From Galaxea fascicularis (lineage: Eukaryota; Cnidaria; Anthozoa; Scleractinia; Euphylliidae), in contig OX419336.1 of NCBI GenBank assembly GCA_948470475.1, forward strand, positions 6,833,671 to 6,897,670: a stretch of 64,000 nt of DNA, written 5' to 3'. The notes below the pieces were generated by a model. It did not search any database, had not been told where the DNA came from, and saw nothing but the letters and a program-made list of their open reading frames with translations. Shown piece by piece: positions 11,601 to 32,109 of the stretch (its first letter is position 1; the number at the start of each line of letters is the position of its first letter). A program made the translations under genes and the position numbers.

Positions 11601-13000
11601 TCATTTCAAAAAGCTATCCTTGGCTTTTCATTTGATTCGTTTCATTTTTCATTCGTTTCTTTGGATTTGTAGTACACAACATCCTGCCTGTCTAAGATTA
11701 CCAGGAAATAGGAAATCATTCCAAGAAAGTTAACGTTTTCATTTTCTACAGGTGTCCTTTTAAGTGTTTGGCTTGTCAAGTTTGGGGTCTATCAGTTTTG
11801 CAGATACTGATCAAACTACATTTTGACAATGGATTTTGTCGAATAAACTCTCTTATTTGAGTGAGATTTATAATTCATTTATAATATGATTTGTGTAAAG
11901 TTGCAGAAGAAAAAGGCTCCTTTGATGGCTAACTGACAGATCCATAATTTCATAATCTATTGCAGGAAAATTTCTCCTCAAAAAGTAAACTGCACTGTGT
12001 TTCATCGTAAAATATTGTTGTATGTCTATCACTGGGCTTTAATTTAAGAAATGTAGCTATATTAGCAATTTTTTTATAATGATATTGACTTCAATACATA
12101 CTGAAAAGATTGTATTAAATCTGGTTATGTACTGTCGCCAGTGTGTAAAGTTTACTCCAATCCTCTTGGAAAAATCTGTTAGCATTGAGGAAATAAGGGA
12201 AGGTCTCTTCCTCTTCATGACTTTTCTGGACTTTTTTTTTATAAAATTGATGTGATTTAATCAACACATTAAATTTATTTTAGCACAATAGAAATTTACC
12301 ATCCTATCACTATTATCATTTTTTTTTCTGGAATTGTGAAGGAACATTTTTTTTATAAAATTAATGTGATTTGATCAACACATTAAATTTATTTTAACAC
12401 ACTAGAAATTTACCATCTCACTATCACTATCGTCATATTTTTGTTATGATGTCAATTATTCAAAGTCAATTTGAATTGGTAGTAAATGCCCTAGGGATGA
12501 ATTAATGATATGCAAATATTCATATAAAAGGCAAACACGTGCTCCTCATTGTGCACTCTTCTCTAGTCCGCGGCAGCGAACAGTTGGCGCCCCACCCACC
12601 CTCCCTATGAGGAAGCCGGTCTGTGACATGCATGCCAGAGTTGACCTCGGGTAAAAATTACTCAGTAGGCGTGATGCGTTGTGTAACTAATGTGGTGTTA
12701 CTGCTCTTTATAGTAGTTTGTGGATTGAATAAGAAAGGAGTACAATTTTGGCGTAGCATTTCGGTAACAGTCTCCCAGTGTAACCCACTCACTCCTCGCC
12801 CGCCAGACCCCAATAGACACTTGCTTTTCAAACAGTGCCATTTGACCTCTGGAACACACCAGTTGAGACCGGCTTTATCTTACTATGAGCATGGTTTAAG
12901 GAAAGAAGAGGAGAACATGCCCATGGGCCTCTTACTGTGCTTCTTTAATATTTCCCATTCACTTTTCTTTCGTTCTTTTTGAAAACTTCCTGTCTCGGTC
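11601..13000. other. Intergenic region between NFYA and R3HCC1
   Basis: AT-rich DNA with a tandem duplication at 12229-12430. An octamer ATGCAAAT (12510-12517) sits 5 bp before TATAAAAG (12523-12530), which looks like a core promoter, but no recognisable RNA or protein follows. No gene is called. Confidence 0.4.
12229..12430. repeat. Tandem duplication, two ~115-bp units
   Basis: Two direct copies share TTTTTTTTATAAAATT, then AATCAACACATTAAATTTAT or a one-base variant, then AGAAATTTACCATC. They differ at a few positions. No coding. Confidence 0.7.
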
Positions 13001-13019
13001 AGCGGCTGCATTATGAAGA

Positions 13020-13159
13020 ATATAACAATGGCGGCTAAAAGAATAAATGGCGTATGAACCATTTCCGTTAAAATTTTGAGAAATGTAGACAAGAGTAAGC
13101 AAATTTTTTGTTCGCTGGAATCATAAAATGGACAAGTTATACTAAATCCGTGTTTCAAG
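13020..13159 (+). other. R3HCC1: Probable R3HCC1 5' non-coding exon
   Basis: AACAATGGCGGCTAAAAG opens a nine-codon upstream frame ending in TGA. A strong donor TTTCAAG/GTAAGT follows at 13159/13160. The next coding exon is 1.5 kb downstream on the same strand, so this fits a 5'UTR exon. The start is not defined. Confidence 0.4.
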
Positions 13160-14096
13160 GTAAGTGCACCAACCAATGCCTACAACTCAGAGGCCGTCAA
13201 GGAAATCGTTTGGCAGAGATAAGGAATTTGGCCAAATATAAGCTTAAAAAGACTTGAAACTTGACCATGAGCTTGAATTCAGCTTTTTGTAGCCGTCGAA
13301 AAGGGGTGAAATTATTTGTAGCTAGTTTGAAGCAGATCGAGTCAGTACATCAAACGTAACTTTAATTTAGCGCGAAAATTATCTTAGTAAACAGTGCAGA
13401 CTGATGTAAAAAAAAAGTACGCTTAATTTTGTTGGAAGGTTAATAATTTGTTTTAATCTGTTTACACGGTTACTGCACTTATTTCAGTGTATTTTAGTAG
13501 GTTTTCCTTTGTGTGTTTTCCACAGTGGTTCTGTGATGGTGATCGTAAATAAATAAAAAGAAATTTAATTAAGCTTCTATCTGATCATTAAGCTTATTCT
13601 TCCAACAATTTTATTGCATATATTAATTTTCAAAGAACAAATTATGGAAGACTCTCGGTGAAGAATAGAGGCTCTGTAACTTGGTGCAAATTAAATCTCT
13701 TTACACCTTACAAAAAGACTGAGGATGATTTATTCAAAATCAACATTATCCTTCAAAGAAAAACAGGATTTTCTGTTCTGCGAGATTGTAAAGATTGGTC
13801 ACATGATGATATGATAAACATTAAATAATTTAGGGAAGTCCCTTTATTTATTGACTCCATGTTGTTCCTGTCCTTTTCAATATTTTTACTGGTAAAACAT
13901 CGTTATGTGGAATGTTACACATACACTGTACTCTGTAACACTATGCTTGATAACATTACTTCTTCATAATTCCTCAAAACCAGACATGCTCATAGATAAG
14001 TTTGTTAAGCACACAGCCAAATACGGTTATACAAACAAGCAACCATCTATTGTGGAACTAAATAAGATATAACTAAGGATACCAAATTATGGAGCA

Positions 14097-14240
14097 AGGT
14101 TACAGCTCAAAATCATTGCCTGAATGATCTACTCCCCCCACAGAAAACATGCACACTTCGGGAGAGAGGTCATAATTATATTTTACCACAAGTCAGATCA
14201 GGTGCCTTTTTGGCTTTGTGTAGTACCTTGATTGTAATGA
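14097..14240 (+). mobile_element. LINE 3' end remnant (CR1-like)
   Basis: One frame reads through LLPPQKTCTLRERGHNYILP, which matches the usual C-terminal end of animal CR1-type LINE reverse-transcriptase proteins (a Leu-Arg-x-Arg-Gly-His-Asn-Tyr segment). It is flanked by stops and has no RT core in the window. It lies in the probable R3HCC1 first intron. Confidence 0.5.
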
Positions 14241-14636
14241 CGTAGTATAGTTTTGTCTTATTAGTATTAATTTATTCTCATTAGTATTGAATTGTACACT
14301 TCTCACATCTGTCTGAGAGTATATTTTCAATAAAGATCTTTATTCTTTTTATTATAGTTACTTACTTAATGCAGTTATAGTATTATGTCAGCATTTGATA
14401 CAATTCTTAAGTAAGGAGGAACTTCACAGCAGAGAATAGCTTGTACTGTATGAACAAAAAAGTAACTAAAGCATATATATTCCAGCATATTTTTATTTGT
14501 TATACACACTATTTACACGCTGTGTCACATCGAGGTGTACTATAATGCTACTAACCTATCACATAATCCACATAAATTTATATCCCTTAATTTTTCAGTT
14601 TTTAAGACCTAGTGAACAAAATTGTGTTAGCATCTG

Positions 14637-22691
<8,055 letters not shown>

Positions 22692-23317
22692 AGTCACTTC
22701 AATCTGTTTACACCTTTCCAAATTTCTCAGTTACTCAAAGAATACTTTTTCCCACATGCACATTCCAGATTGTTCTACCGTCAAATACTTTCATTTTTTC
22801 ATACTTTACTTTGTGTAATAGTGTATTTCAAAAATTTTCTTAACTGCTCAATAACATGTACACATTCAATAAATATTTTTATTGTGTAAAAAGTGTAAAT
22901 AAACATAACAAAACAGAATGAGTGAAATATTGGGTGGAATTGCATTCTTATTGACACAAATGGCAGCTGTATCGGGGATGAACACCCATCAAAAGCATAC
23001 ACAACCTGAACACCTTATTACAAATTTACAGTGGCTGTAATGCGTGTAAAGTAGTGTCTGCTTAAAAAACATACAGGGAGTTCACTTTAAGTCAGTGTTG
23101 TACTTGTATAGAATCATTGAATTTGTGAGAGAAAAAAAGAATTGTTACAAAATTGCATGAATGTTTTCAAATTGATAACAGGCCTTGCATACATGCCAGG
23201 ATTATCAATAGAACTTTGAACAGCTGTTGTTGTGCTAGTTTCAGGAGTAACATTGAAGTGTATGGCCAAAAGCCCTCTACTGATCAAGGAGCTTTTACAG
23301 CCGTAACACTTAATAGT

Positions 23318-23340
23318 AACACCTGTCACAGGTGTTACGG
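23318..23340. repeat. Small palindrome
   Basis: AACACCTGTCACAGGTGTT-type inverted repeat, with outer GCCGTAAC and GTTACGGC matches around it. It lies between the convergent 3' ends of R3HCC1 and SNRPG and could be a remnant of a fold-back element. Confidence 0.45.
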
Positions 23341-23499
23341 CTTACAGCATTAACCCTGCATGCCCCATGTTCAATAACATACATACATGACCATACATGT
23401 ACATACATGACATTGAAGTGCCAGGAAATGCAAACTGAGTAAGTCTTAAATAAAAGAATGACAACAGACTGTAGTGTTCACATACATGAGACTTAACAC

Positions 23500-23505
23500 T
23501 TTATT
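23500..23505 (-). terminator. SNRPG: SNRPG polyadenylation signal
   Basis: TTTATT on the plus strand is AATAAA on the minus strand, about 240 bases beyond the SNRPG stop. It is the first such hexamer I saw downstream in the expected direction. Confidence 0.4.
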
Positions 23506-23746
23506 ACCATGATAAGGTGATTACAGCTGTAAGCAGAAACATGTTACAGTGGCCTTCTACTCGAGTTGACAACAAAGATCTTCAAGCACCACAAAATAAT
23601 CAGAAAAATTACTAGTTTAAGACATGTGCAACAGTCAGCCAGTAAGTTACAAAATAGGTATTTACAAGCTGTTAAGACTTATAAGAAAAGAACAGAAACA
23701 GCTAGATGGGTACATTGTATTTAATAAAACTTATCCACTAAATCTG

Positions 23747-26191
23747 TCATAAAATTCTGTCCAGTGCTTCCATTATTACAATGCTATTTCCTCGGATAAC
23801 CTAGAAATGAAATTAAGAAGTGTATCTGAATGTTGACCATACACATGTGGCTGTAAAGCCCCTACTAAACGATCAAGAGGTGGCTAAATGAGCAAACACT
23901 GTTTGATTAAACAATGAAAAATGTTTGATCTAGATCAAACACAGGAAGCCATCTAAATGCAATGTTGAGAGAGGCGGCTAAACGGTCAAACATGCTCATT
24001 CAACACAATGTTGGGTGAAAATGTTTGATTGTTCAGCTGGGGCTTAAAGGGTCCTAGTCAGCCACACCTTTGTTTTGGTTTACAGGTGAGAATTTGGCTC
24101 TTATATTTTATTAGGAGGACGTCGAAACAAAGGAAATCACTGTGGAACTACAACAGATACTTTAATAAACATACTTTCAGGAACACAACTTACAATAAAG
24201 CAATAAGATTTCGCTTCACCATGCATTATCAATAATTTCGATGGCATTGAAAATGGCGGAGGCTGACTGGGGCCCGTTAAGATGGCCTACAGCCGATAAA
24301 TTTGGCTTATTATTCCCAACACGCCTTGACATACCAGTAACCAGGGTCCAGCTGCTCAGGCTGACTTAATTTTAAAATTGTTTTGAGCAGGGTTCTCCCT
24401 AAATTTTGGAGTAGAAGGAGAATAAAATGGAGTAGCTGGCAGAGGAATTTATTAAGGCGCGCAAGTGCCTTCCATGCTGCCGCTTTTCCGCCATTTTACA
24501 CGTGTTGGAATACAGAGTATGTTGTCTTATATGGAATGTGTTTCGTCGGTAACCGCTGCCTCGCAATCTGAGCCTGTTTCGTTTGCTTAACGTTCAATCG
24601 ATGTCTGCAAGCAGATTCAAGCGTGGCGAAATTCTCGACGAAACTTTAAAGTTTAATCAGTCAAAAACAATAGTTGGACACTTCGCTCTTTAAGGAAAAC
24701 TTTATTTATTTCTGAATGTATTTACCCAAGGGAAAGTAGGCGTCGCAAATGGAAAAGTTGCCGTTGGATGTAAAACAAAGTATTTATTTATTTTTTATTT
24801 CGATCTGAGTAGCCGGCGCGCCCAGGACGACTAGCCAGCGATTTTCGCCGGTCGTCGGGGCTTACGGAGATCTCTGTTTGAGGCCTCATTTCCATCAGGA
24901 AAAAACTTTGAGTTACCAGCACATCCATGTTGAATCGCAGGAGGGGTCCATTCTTGTGTGCACTTTCACAGCTTAACACTTAAACCCCTTTAAACTGTTA
25001 AGCTGTGAAAATGTAGTCAAGAGTCAAATATTCTCAATCGCAAAAGGATGCTTCTCACTTACCACCATTCCAATGTTATGTTTTTCCTGTGCGGACACCT
25101 CCTCCACAGCCTCATCCAACACAAGGTTCATAAATGGATCAAACCCTCTTAACACTCCTGTCACATGCCGACCACCATTAATTTTCACTGAAAAGAAGCC
25201 ACAGTGGACAATACAATCCAGCAATGCAATTAATACGAAGACACTTGGACCAAACAAGTATGTCTACAATCGGCGCCAAAATTGTTGACACATTCACCTT
25301 TTTAACCCCCTATTTCGTCACTGTGACCCCTTTTCGCCCCCCTCGCTTGTCCTTTCAGCCCCCCTTCCCCCCAAACAATGTTGTGCGGCAATTGCTATGA
25401 TCTCGAGGTACAAACAGGCAACATTGGATGGGGGAGCGGGGTATTTTTCACAGTTGATTGCGCAATAGAAAGAGTGGTGTCATTTGGTGCACTAAAACTA
25501 CTATAGAAACACAATGTGTCAACTAATTATGTCGCCGATTGTAGTCTAAAAACAAGAGCTGATTGTTGAGCAGTTAAATTTTAGAGAAGACTGTTCAGGT
25601 CTTTTCATGTGCAACAATGCAAAGGTTCCTCTTTCATAGGAAAATGAGTGTTTTGGCTCAAATACACAACGCCTACCTCTTTACTGCACGCCACTCAATA
25701 AAAGTTGTTTCTTAAGGGAATTAATAAATATTTTTAGTTGACGGTTACTCTAAAATCACTTCTCTTTTTTTCACTTTCCATGGCGAACAATCATAACGCG
25801 ATAAATAAAGCACCTCAGGTTGCATATACTTACATGATAATCTTTTGTCCATGTATCTAGAATGAGCAAGTACAGAAAGAAATATAGTTAATTTGTGCTG
25901 CTGATTAAGCAGTAATCTCTGCCAGCAGGCTGCAAAACTGGAATGTGCAACAATACAACAAACCTATGCGACCTAAAAACCAACAAGTACAAATCTAAGT
26001 CTGCTTTAACCGAAAGTGGATCGCCAACTTCGAGAGCGCTGCTTGCATTTTGCAAATGTGACATCTCGTGACAGCATACTAGTAAATGAACGGAATTGGA
26101 CGGTTTTCGGAAATACTAACCCAAAAAACAAATTTTATTTTGTAGAAAGACATACTCACTTCTTTAACTCAGGCGGATGGGTCTTACTCAT
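23747..26191 (-). CDS. SNRPG: Small nuclear ribonucleoprotein G (SmG)
   Basis: SmG is one of the seven Sm proteins that form the ring on U1, U2, U4 and U5 snRNAs in the cytoplasm and nucleus. Four minus-strand exons join exactly in frame: 26191-26160, 25856-25834, 25187-25063 and 23800-23747. Exon 1 gives [11 protein letters not shown]. Exon 2 gives YMDKRLS. Exon 3 carries the Sm1 motif ([20 protein letters not shown], then NLVLDEA) and exon 4 the Sm2 motif ([17 protein letters not shown]) and TGA. The 77-residue product is essentially the same length as the human protein, and the key Asn-Gly-Gly, Arg-Gly-Asn and Phe-Asp residues are kept. All junctions are GT-AG. It is head to head with DCAF17, with 227 bp between start codons. 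Confidence 0.97.
23853..24048. mobile_element. Fold-back element in SNRPG intron 3
   Basis: Ends AAAGCCCC and GGGGCTTA are inverted copies. The body has several variants of GGCTAAA and AAACATTTT-like repeats around TTGATCTAGATCAA (a small palindrome). No coding. It abuts another inverted repeat that starts at 24047. Confidence 0.5.
24047..24284. mobile_element. Second inverted-repeat element in SNRPG intron 3
   Basis: GGGTCCTAGTCAGCC at the left pairs with GGCTGACTGGGGCCC at the right. AT-rich interior without a reading frame. It abuts the previous element. Confidence 0.5.
24285..25062. other. SNRPG: SNRPG intron 3, remainder
   Basis: GC-richer patches near 24440-24570 and 24810-24960 hold short open frames without recognisable products. 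AAACTGTTAAGCTGTGAAA near 24991 repeats CACTTTCACAGCTTAACA (24958-24975) inverted, a small hairpin. No gene seen. Confidence 0.35.
25264..25544. mobile_element. Inverted-repeat element in SNRPG intron 2
   Basis: Left CTACAATCGGCGCC followed by GTTGACACATT is mirrored at the right by AATGTGTCAAC followed by GTCGCCGATTGTAG. The interior has C-rich tracts and no coding frame. Target duplication not resolved. Confidence 0.65.
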
Positions 26192-26418
26192 GGCGATTTC
26201 AGGAGATTTTCTGATGGAAAAGTACTCTACCCGTTGTGTGTTGAACACGAAGACGTTTCTCAACGTTCTTGCGCCAACAGTTTTTTGCCCTGCGGTAGTC
26301 TTTGTAGCGGCTTGTACGTGATATAATTTTGCACACCAACTCGTTACATTTTCGCTCTGAAAAAAATCAAGACTTCAAGTTGCTTAAATGATCGTGGCTG
26401 GCAATTTTGATTTAGTTT
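26192..26418. promoter_or_regulatory. Divergent promoter region of SNRPG and DCAF17
   Basis: Only 227 bases separate the two start codons, transcribed away from each other. This implies a shared bidirectional promoter and short 5'UTRs. I see no clear TATA box in either direction, as is common for housekeeping bidirectional promoters. Confidence 0.7.
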
Positions 26419-29400
26419 GTGATGAATGCGACGCTTTGCGCCTACACTAATCTTCCCTTTCGTCGTGAAAATGCGAAAAGGGGCAACGTTTGCTATCAAG
26501 TCCTTCGCAGGTCGATAAATGGCACAAGTCTTCGGCGCGATCTGAAAATTATTCGATCTCTGGTTCAAAAGGAAGGCTCGAAATTCGTAAAAGTATGGTG
26601 TAAAAATACCAAGCATCCTGTGGGATTTGACAGCCAGCACTTGTTTTTCGACAGATTCAGAACGTGCTATTCAAGTTATGGTCTTGATGGTAAACCAGAA
26701 CTGTTGTACCAACTGACATCTGCTTGTGAAAACTCCAAAAAGATTGAGTCTGCACTGGTATTTGAGAGCCCGGTTGACCAGGACTCGTTTCTCAAATGCA
26801 GTGAATCGAAAGGATACAAACCCTGTTTGCTTGCTGTCACGAAAGATGGATGGTTGACGCGTCACTGTCTGAACTCGGGGGACATCTTGCAACGCGTATT
26901 CTTGTCAAAGCATTACAGATTTAAACACGTGCTTTGGGAATCCGATTTGCAAAGGGTCGTACTAAAGTCTATTCATTTCTCCAATCTTAACCGGCCTTTA
27001 ATGTTTCTGGCGATTTTTTGCATGGCACCTTTACAGTTCCAAGCCTTGATACCTATTGAGAAATCCATATTTGGTCAGGACACTGTTGATGCTACTGCAT
27101 GTAATGGATTTTTGGTGATCATGCATCAATCAAATAAAATCAGATTTTACAGTTTGTGGGAAATCATGGAGAAATATTGTTTTGCTGTAAAGCTGGGAAA
27201 AATCTTTGATACTACATCCTCTGGTGATCTTCATATAGATATGCTGTCATCATTTTCTTCACCTTTCGTTGTTGGGAAGGAACCAAATGGGCTGCCAGTG
27301 AATGTGAAATTTACTTCAAAACCCATAGTACTCTTTGAGATTACAAGCAACCAACATGTCATCTCATTTGGAGGGTATCCATGGCATTTCATTGCTTGTC
27401 CACAGTCGCATAGTAGTGTGTTTCATGTTTGTGCAGTCAAAGATTTAAAACCTGTTCAAAGTGGAATCCTGGAAATGGACTCATTATCCGTTGAGCCAGA
27501 TCAAGCTTATTTTCATGCTGATAACAGTGGCCGCATTCTTCATATTGGTCCCCACGCAATCAAGTAAGAGCGGAAAATATATCGAGCTCATAAATAATGT
27601 TACACAATAATCATAATAGGGAGTTTGAGCAAAGACTACAGCAATGCCAATGAAAATGTCATAAATTCCATCACAGGCAATTAACCGGCCAACCTTGTAC
27701 CCAGAGTTTCTTTTCTTTGCAGCCCTTAGAAGAGAGACCCTGGGAATGAGGTTGTAAACCATCCAGGAACTAATAATATTGGTATGAAAGGTGTTGAAGA
27801 AATGGAAGAGAATGAAATTTCTATCATTATGTGTTCACATCCTGCACAAAACCTTGAATATGGTGTGATTTCACATTGTTTGTAGTCAAGCACAGTTAAT
27901 GCAAAGTACCACATTTTCAAATTCTTCTTGATTCTTCTTGTTTTGTGCTCTTGCCACTGCCGTAGTTGTTGTTTAAACTTGCTGAAATAATGTCCACTTC
28001 CATCTTCAGATTACAGTGGACCTCAAATAAAGCAAGTGCATTGGAGCTTGACTAATACTGTGAGATAATTTTTGAAAAGTCATTAGTATAAGAGTCCACT
28101 TCAAGGCTGCACTCTAAGAAAAGTAATTGGGCACCCAAAATTTCTAAACCCTTGAAATCCAGGGACCCCAGCATATAAGTTTGGTTTGAAACCTAATACT
28201 TCCTGGTCACCCAAAGGCAAAAGTAAGGCACCAGGGGTGACCAGTTGCCACTAGCACAGCCCTACACTTTCAATACTGTAATGCCATTCTATGTGATCAT
28301 GTTACAGTATGTAGGTGTAGATTTCAATTCTGAGTTGCTTGATTGTCTGAGACCATTATACCCTGGGGTGTATTGCTTCTGGAAGCAAAGAAGAAATATT
28401 ATTGTTAGTTAACCAAAGCCTTTGTTGTACAAGGGTTTGTCATAAGTATGCATTCAAAAGAGAAAGCTTCCTTTGATAACATGATTCCTTAAGTTTTATC
28501 AACTCTGGGTAAAACAGTTATTAAGTTAGCACCAAAAGTAATTTCAGTCACTATGGCTTGTAATAGTTACATTTTGTTTGAACTTGAGATCAATGTTTTT
28601 AGCAGAATTCAAGGTGGCTGGTAACTGCGGAATTTTTGTATCATGTAGATTCTCTTTTAAGCCCGGAGTTGAATTTTCAAGTGCATGATGACTGTCTATA
28701 ATGCAGTTCAAGACAGACCTATGACAACTAGTCATGTAGCCTGCGTGGCCGGCGTAATCGGGAAAGGGGAAGGGGAGCGAGGGAGGCGAGAAAAAATGAG
28801 GGGGATTGGGGAGAGGAGAGAGGGAACGCCTGCCACAAGAACCCCATTCACTTCATTTCTGCATTTGCTGGCAAACGCAAATTTCTGATTGGCTAATTTC
28901 TGACAGTAAGTCTCTTGAGAATTGAAGCAATTTAATCCCTCTTACTGCGTGCCCGGCGTCTGATTTTGATTGGTGGATGAATTGACAGTTATTGACGGAT
29001 AAAGTAATTAGATTAACTGAAAATCGTTGGGCAGGAATGAAGCGAATGGGGTTCTTGTGGCAGGCGTTCCCTCTCTCCTCTCCCCAATCCCCCTCATTTT
29101 TTCTCGCCTCCCTCGCTCCCCTTTCCCGATTACGCCGGCCACGCAGGCTACTAGTCACGAGAAAATCAATCTGAATGCACAGAGAGTTCACAATATTATT
29201 TTCGTTTTTTGGTGTGATCTCCCATCTGGCTGGTTTTAAAATGATTATTTTCAGTGTATCAAAAGCCAAATAAGGGGCTTCACCATGCATTGTCCTTGTG
29301 ATGGATAAATAGTTCATTTTTTGTTTCAGGTGTTTAAAGCTGTGCCCAGTAGAGACAAGGCTCTCAGCATTTGAATTGAAAAGCTGTTTCTCCTTGAATC

Positions 29401-29756
29401 TGCAAAAGGAAGAAGGCTGCTCTCAGAGAAGCAGGTTTAGTTCTTCGGGCCGTGAAATCAAAACCAGAAGTGACCAGGTTTTCAACAACCCAGGCTTTGA
29501 GACTGTGTTAGATGTTGACTATGAAGATGAATTAGATTTGTTGGTGGTCCTTCAGTCGAACGACTCTCAGGACACGCCCTGTGGCATCATTGGGATGTAT
29601 GACAATCAGACAGGAGCTCTGATACACGAAACTGTCATTAGCAATTGGATCCAAGATGCAGAGCATTCTATCATGATGGAGAAAGACACTATTGTTCATA
29701 TCATGAAAGACTGCAACAGGAAATATTCTTGCACCATTTACCGGCTTACTCCTTGA
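26419..29756 (+). CDS. DCAF17: DDB1- and CUL4-associated factor 17
   Basis: DCAF17 is a proposed substrate receptor of the nuclear/nucleolar CUL4-DDB1 ubiquitin ligase. Two exons, 26419-27563 and 29330-29756, join across a codon (AA|G) to give 523 residues, close to the 520 of the human protein. Matches to the family include an N-terminal SLVQKEGSKFVKVW (about 50-65), then LLAVTKDGWLTR, LFEITS and GGYPWHFIACP. Near the exon end comes DQAYFHADNSGRILHIGP. The second exon has the family's LDVDYEDELDLLVV and ends in a Cys-Thr-Ile-Tyr-containing tail. No canonical WD40 repeat signatures stand out, as in relatives. AATAAA at 29793-29798 gives a very short 3'UTR. The intron carries the element at 28737-29151. 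Confidence 0.94.
27564..28736 (+). other. DCAF17: DCAF17 intron, left part
   Basis: AT-rich intron with no gene. A stretch near 28135-28255 (CACCCAAAATTTCT, then CTGGTCACCCAAAG) looks like a worn repeat. The intron starts GTAAGA at 27564. Confidence 0.45.
28737..29151. mobile_element. Inverted-repeat MITE in DCAF17 intron with 8-bp duplication
   Basis: Arms of about 115 bp are inverted copies starting TAGCCTGCGTGGCCGGCG and including a purine-rich run ending GGGAACGCCTGCCAC. They flank a unique centre of about 170 bp. Flanking TAGTCATG (28729-28736) and TAGTCACG (29152-29159) form an 8-bp duplication with one mismatch, as for hAT-type insertions. No coding. Confidence 0.8.
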
Positions 29757-29799
29757 TTGTCAGTGAAGAAACAATGTCTAGGGAATTGTGCAAATAAAA

Positions 29800-32100
29800 A
29801 GTATAGCCATCAAATGCAAAATGACATACATATGCATACCTAAAAAGGTTCAGTTGTGCAATTCCTATAAAATTCACATCATTATCAGAATAATGTTATT
29901 TTATTCAAGATATTATTGAAAAATCATTCCACAGTGTGACAGTGAAGTTGAGTAGAAAAAGGAAAGGAAAACAGGTTTACATTCAAGTGCTCTTTTCCTG
30001 ATGGCACTCAAACAAACATGCATTGGGGTTATGTGTTCCAGTAAGAAGACAATAAGGTTGATGTTTTATTTTCAATTGAATTTTCATAAAAAAGACATTA
30101 TGACCCAGAGGGTGGAGCCTTCACTAATTACCACTGAAACACCATAGGCCTAGGTTTTTTGTGAAAGGCACTGGACAGGGTAGCCTACGCGTAGCCGTAC
30201 CCTCCCCCCCACAAGACTCAAGACTCAAATTTCCTTGTTTGAAACCTTCCCTAGATGTAACGAGGGTCTCCTAACTCTTGCCAAAACTGGATCTGTTGAC
30301 TTGAAAAAGATATATATGCATCTTTTCATGCATCAGCAGAGAATTGTTCACATTACTATATGCTGAAATTGAAAGTGTGTCAAGTGTCAAGTAGGGTTTA
30401 AATGAGACAGAGTAACTTTGTCCCCTCACTTACCATGAGGGGACAGAAGTTACTCAGTCTCATTCAAACTCTGCTCCCCTAAACTAAATGGAAACAACCA
30501 GCTTTTAGCCCAAGAAGAACAAGAATTTTATTTTCTTCATGAGTTACATTATTTTATATCAACCATTCAGGTAGACATGAAAATAATGTCAGTACAAGTT
30601 GTAGGAAAGCCTTAATCACACATCACGGCAAACTAAACACTCTAATCAAATGGTCTTCTGAATTATTGTCATGTATGGCCACCTCCTTATTAAACTGGCT
30701 GAGTATTAAAAGAATGCGTGTCAGTGGAGGCATTCAATAGTGGAGATATCCAACTGTTCTTTGAAAAAATTTGGAAATGTTTGGTTTTAATTCCGTGTTT
30801 TAATTAAAGCACGTCTTTCTTGTATTCTACCAAAACGTTTATTACATGAGCATTTTTTTTCTTTCCAAAAAAAGAAAACCGACGTACAGATGCTTTTAGC
30901 AAAGTATTTTAAGCACAGAGGCTGGTTATAGTGTTAAAAGCTCATTTCTGTAATGTCTGTCTTTGAACAAGAGAATAACTCATGAGCTATTAATGCCAAA
31001 ACCTGAACCAACCATTTTGCCAAGAAAAAAGTTAAATACAAAATTAATTTTCTGACGTGAAAAGCAGGTTTTTCCTTCGCCTCTAGCTTTTAATAATTTC
31101 AACTTAATTTAACCCGTGGAAATGGCGTCAATGGCCAGGTGCACAGAGATGGCAGGTTGACGTTACAGCTCCATGGTGCTCTTCTATTCACTGTGCTGAT
31201 CCTCGTTGCTTTGCAAAACTATCAACAACAAAAAAAAAAAACGTCTAACCGTAACCACCTGTCACGGAGTTCCAAACACTTAAAGATACCCTCATTTTGG
31301 ATCTTTCAAAGGTTTAGATTTAAATAAATTGATTCAACTGTTCACTGAGCAAGTGAATGGCTGTTACAATACTGAGAATTATCGCAAACTCAATCCTCTC
31401 GTTTCTATTTTTAAACTTCTGTTTCCGTTTTAACTTCAAATTGGGTTGGGCCCGGGAATTCCCGACGAATCGCCTTGAGATGCCAGACATATTTTTAATG
31501 GATTACGGACGATTGCTGCAAAGTTAGGAGAAGTTTAATGGGTTAATGGCAGATAAATTTCCTTAATGTTCCAGATATAGATATTTGAATTGCCGATCAA
31601 TCATTTGGCGTTGAACTTACTTCCTTTAAATGGAAAAGTGCCTTTAGAATGAGTTATAAAAAGCATCTTTGGGTGCAACATTGGTAACACCCATGCACAC
31701 TGCGCCCGGCTTGTTTTGGCTATTTTGCTAATTTTAAAAGGCCACAACTGGCGTCAATAAAAAAAAAAACAGAGCACTGGAAGACGTAAAACGCACAGCA
31801 CTATAAAGAGAATTTTTGCTTGGATCTAATTTTGATATCATTGATTATCGATTTTGAAAACCCTCGTTCTTATTTCCGCTTCCGGTTAGCTAGAACTTTC
31901 GTTTTTGGTTCTCGGAAGGGTGACAGTTTCTGCACTTGTCGACGCAAAATATTTCGCAACATATCATTTGAGGAGAAAAAGGGGAACAGAACAGAGGGTT
32001 TGAAATTCCTCCTTGGACACAGTATATTTTTATTGAAATAAGAAACGAGAAGAAACACGTAGGGATGAACTATAGTATCGAGATGACGAAAGCTGTAAGT
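29800..32100. other. Intergenic region between DCAF17 and the zinc-finger gene
   Basis: Contains a short hairpin at 30391-30476 and otherwise AT-rich DNA with scattered short open frames that have no recognisable product. The last few hundred bases are the probable promoter of the zinc-finger gene. Confidence 0.45.
30391..30476. repeat. Short hairpin element
   Basis: GTCCCCTCA and TGAGGGGAC face each other across a 5-base loop. The match extends outwards through GAGTAACTTT/AAGTTACTC and AATGAGAC/GTCTCATT. A miniature palindrome of about 85 bp. Confidence 0.65.
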
Positions 32101-32109
32101 GGAACGCAA

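Noticed and set aside
12555..12640. snRNA gene after the octamer/TATA pair
   Set aside because: No U1, U2, U4, U5 or U6 sequence landmarks were seen downstream.
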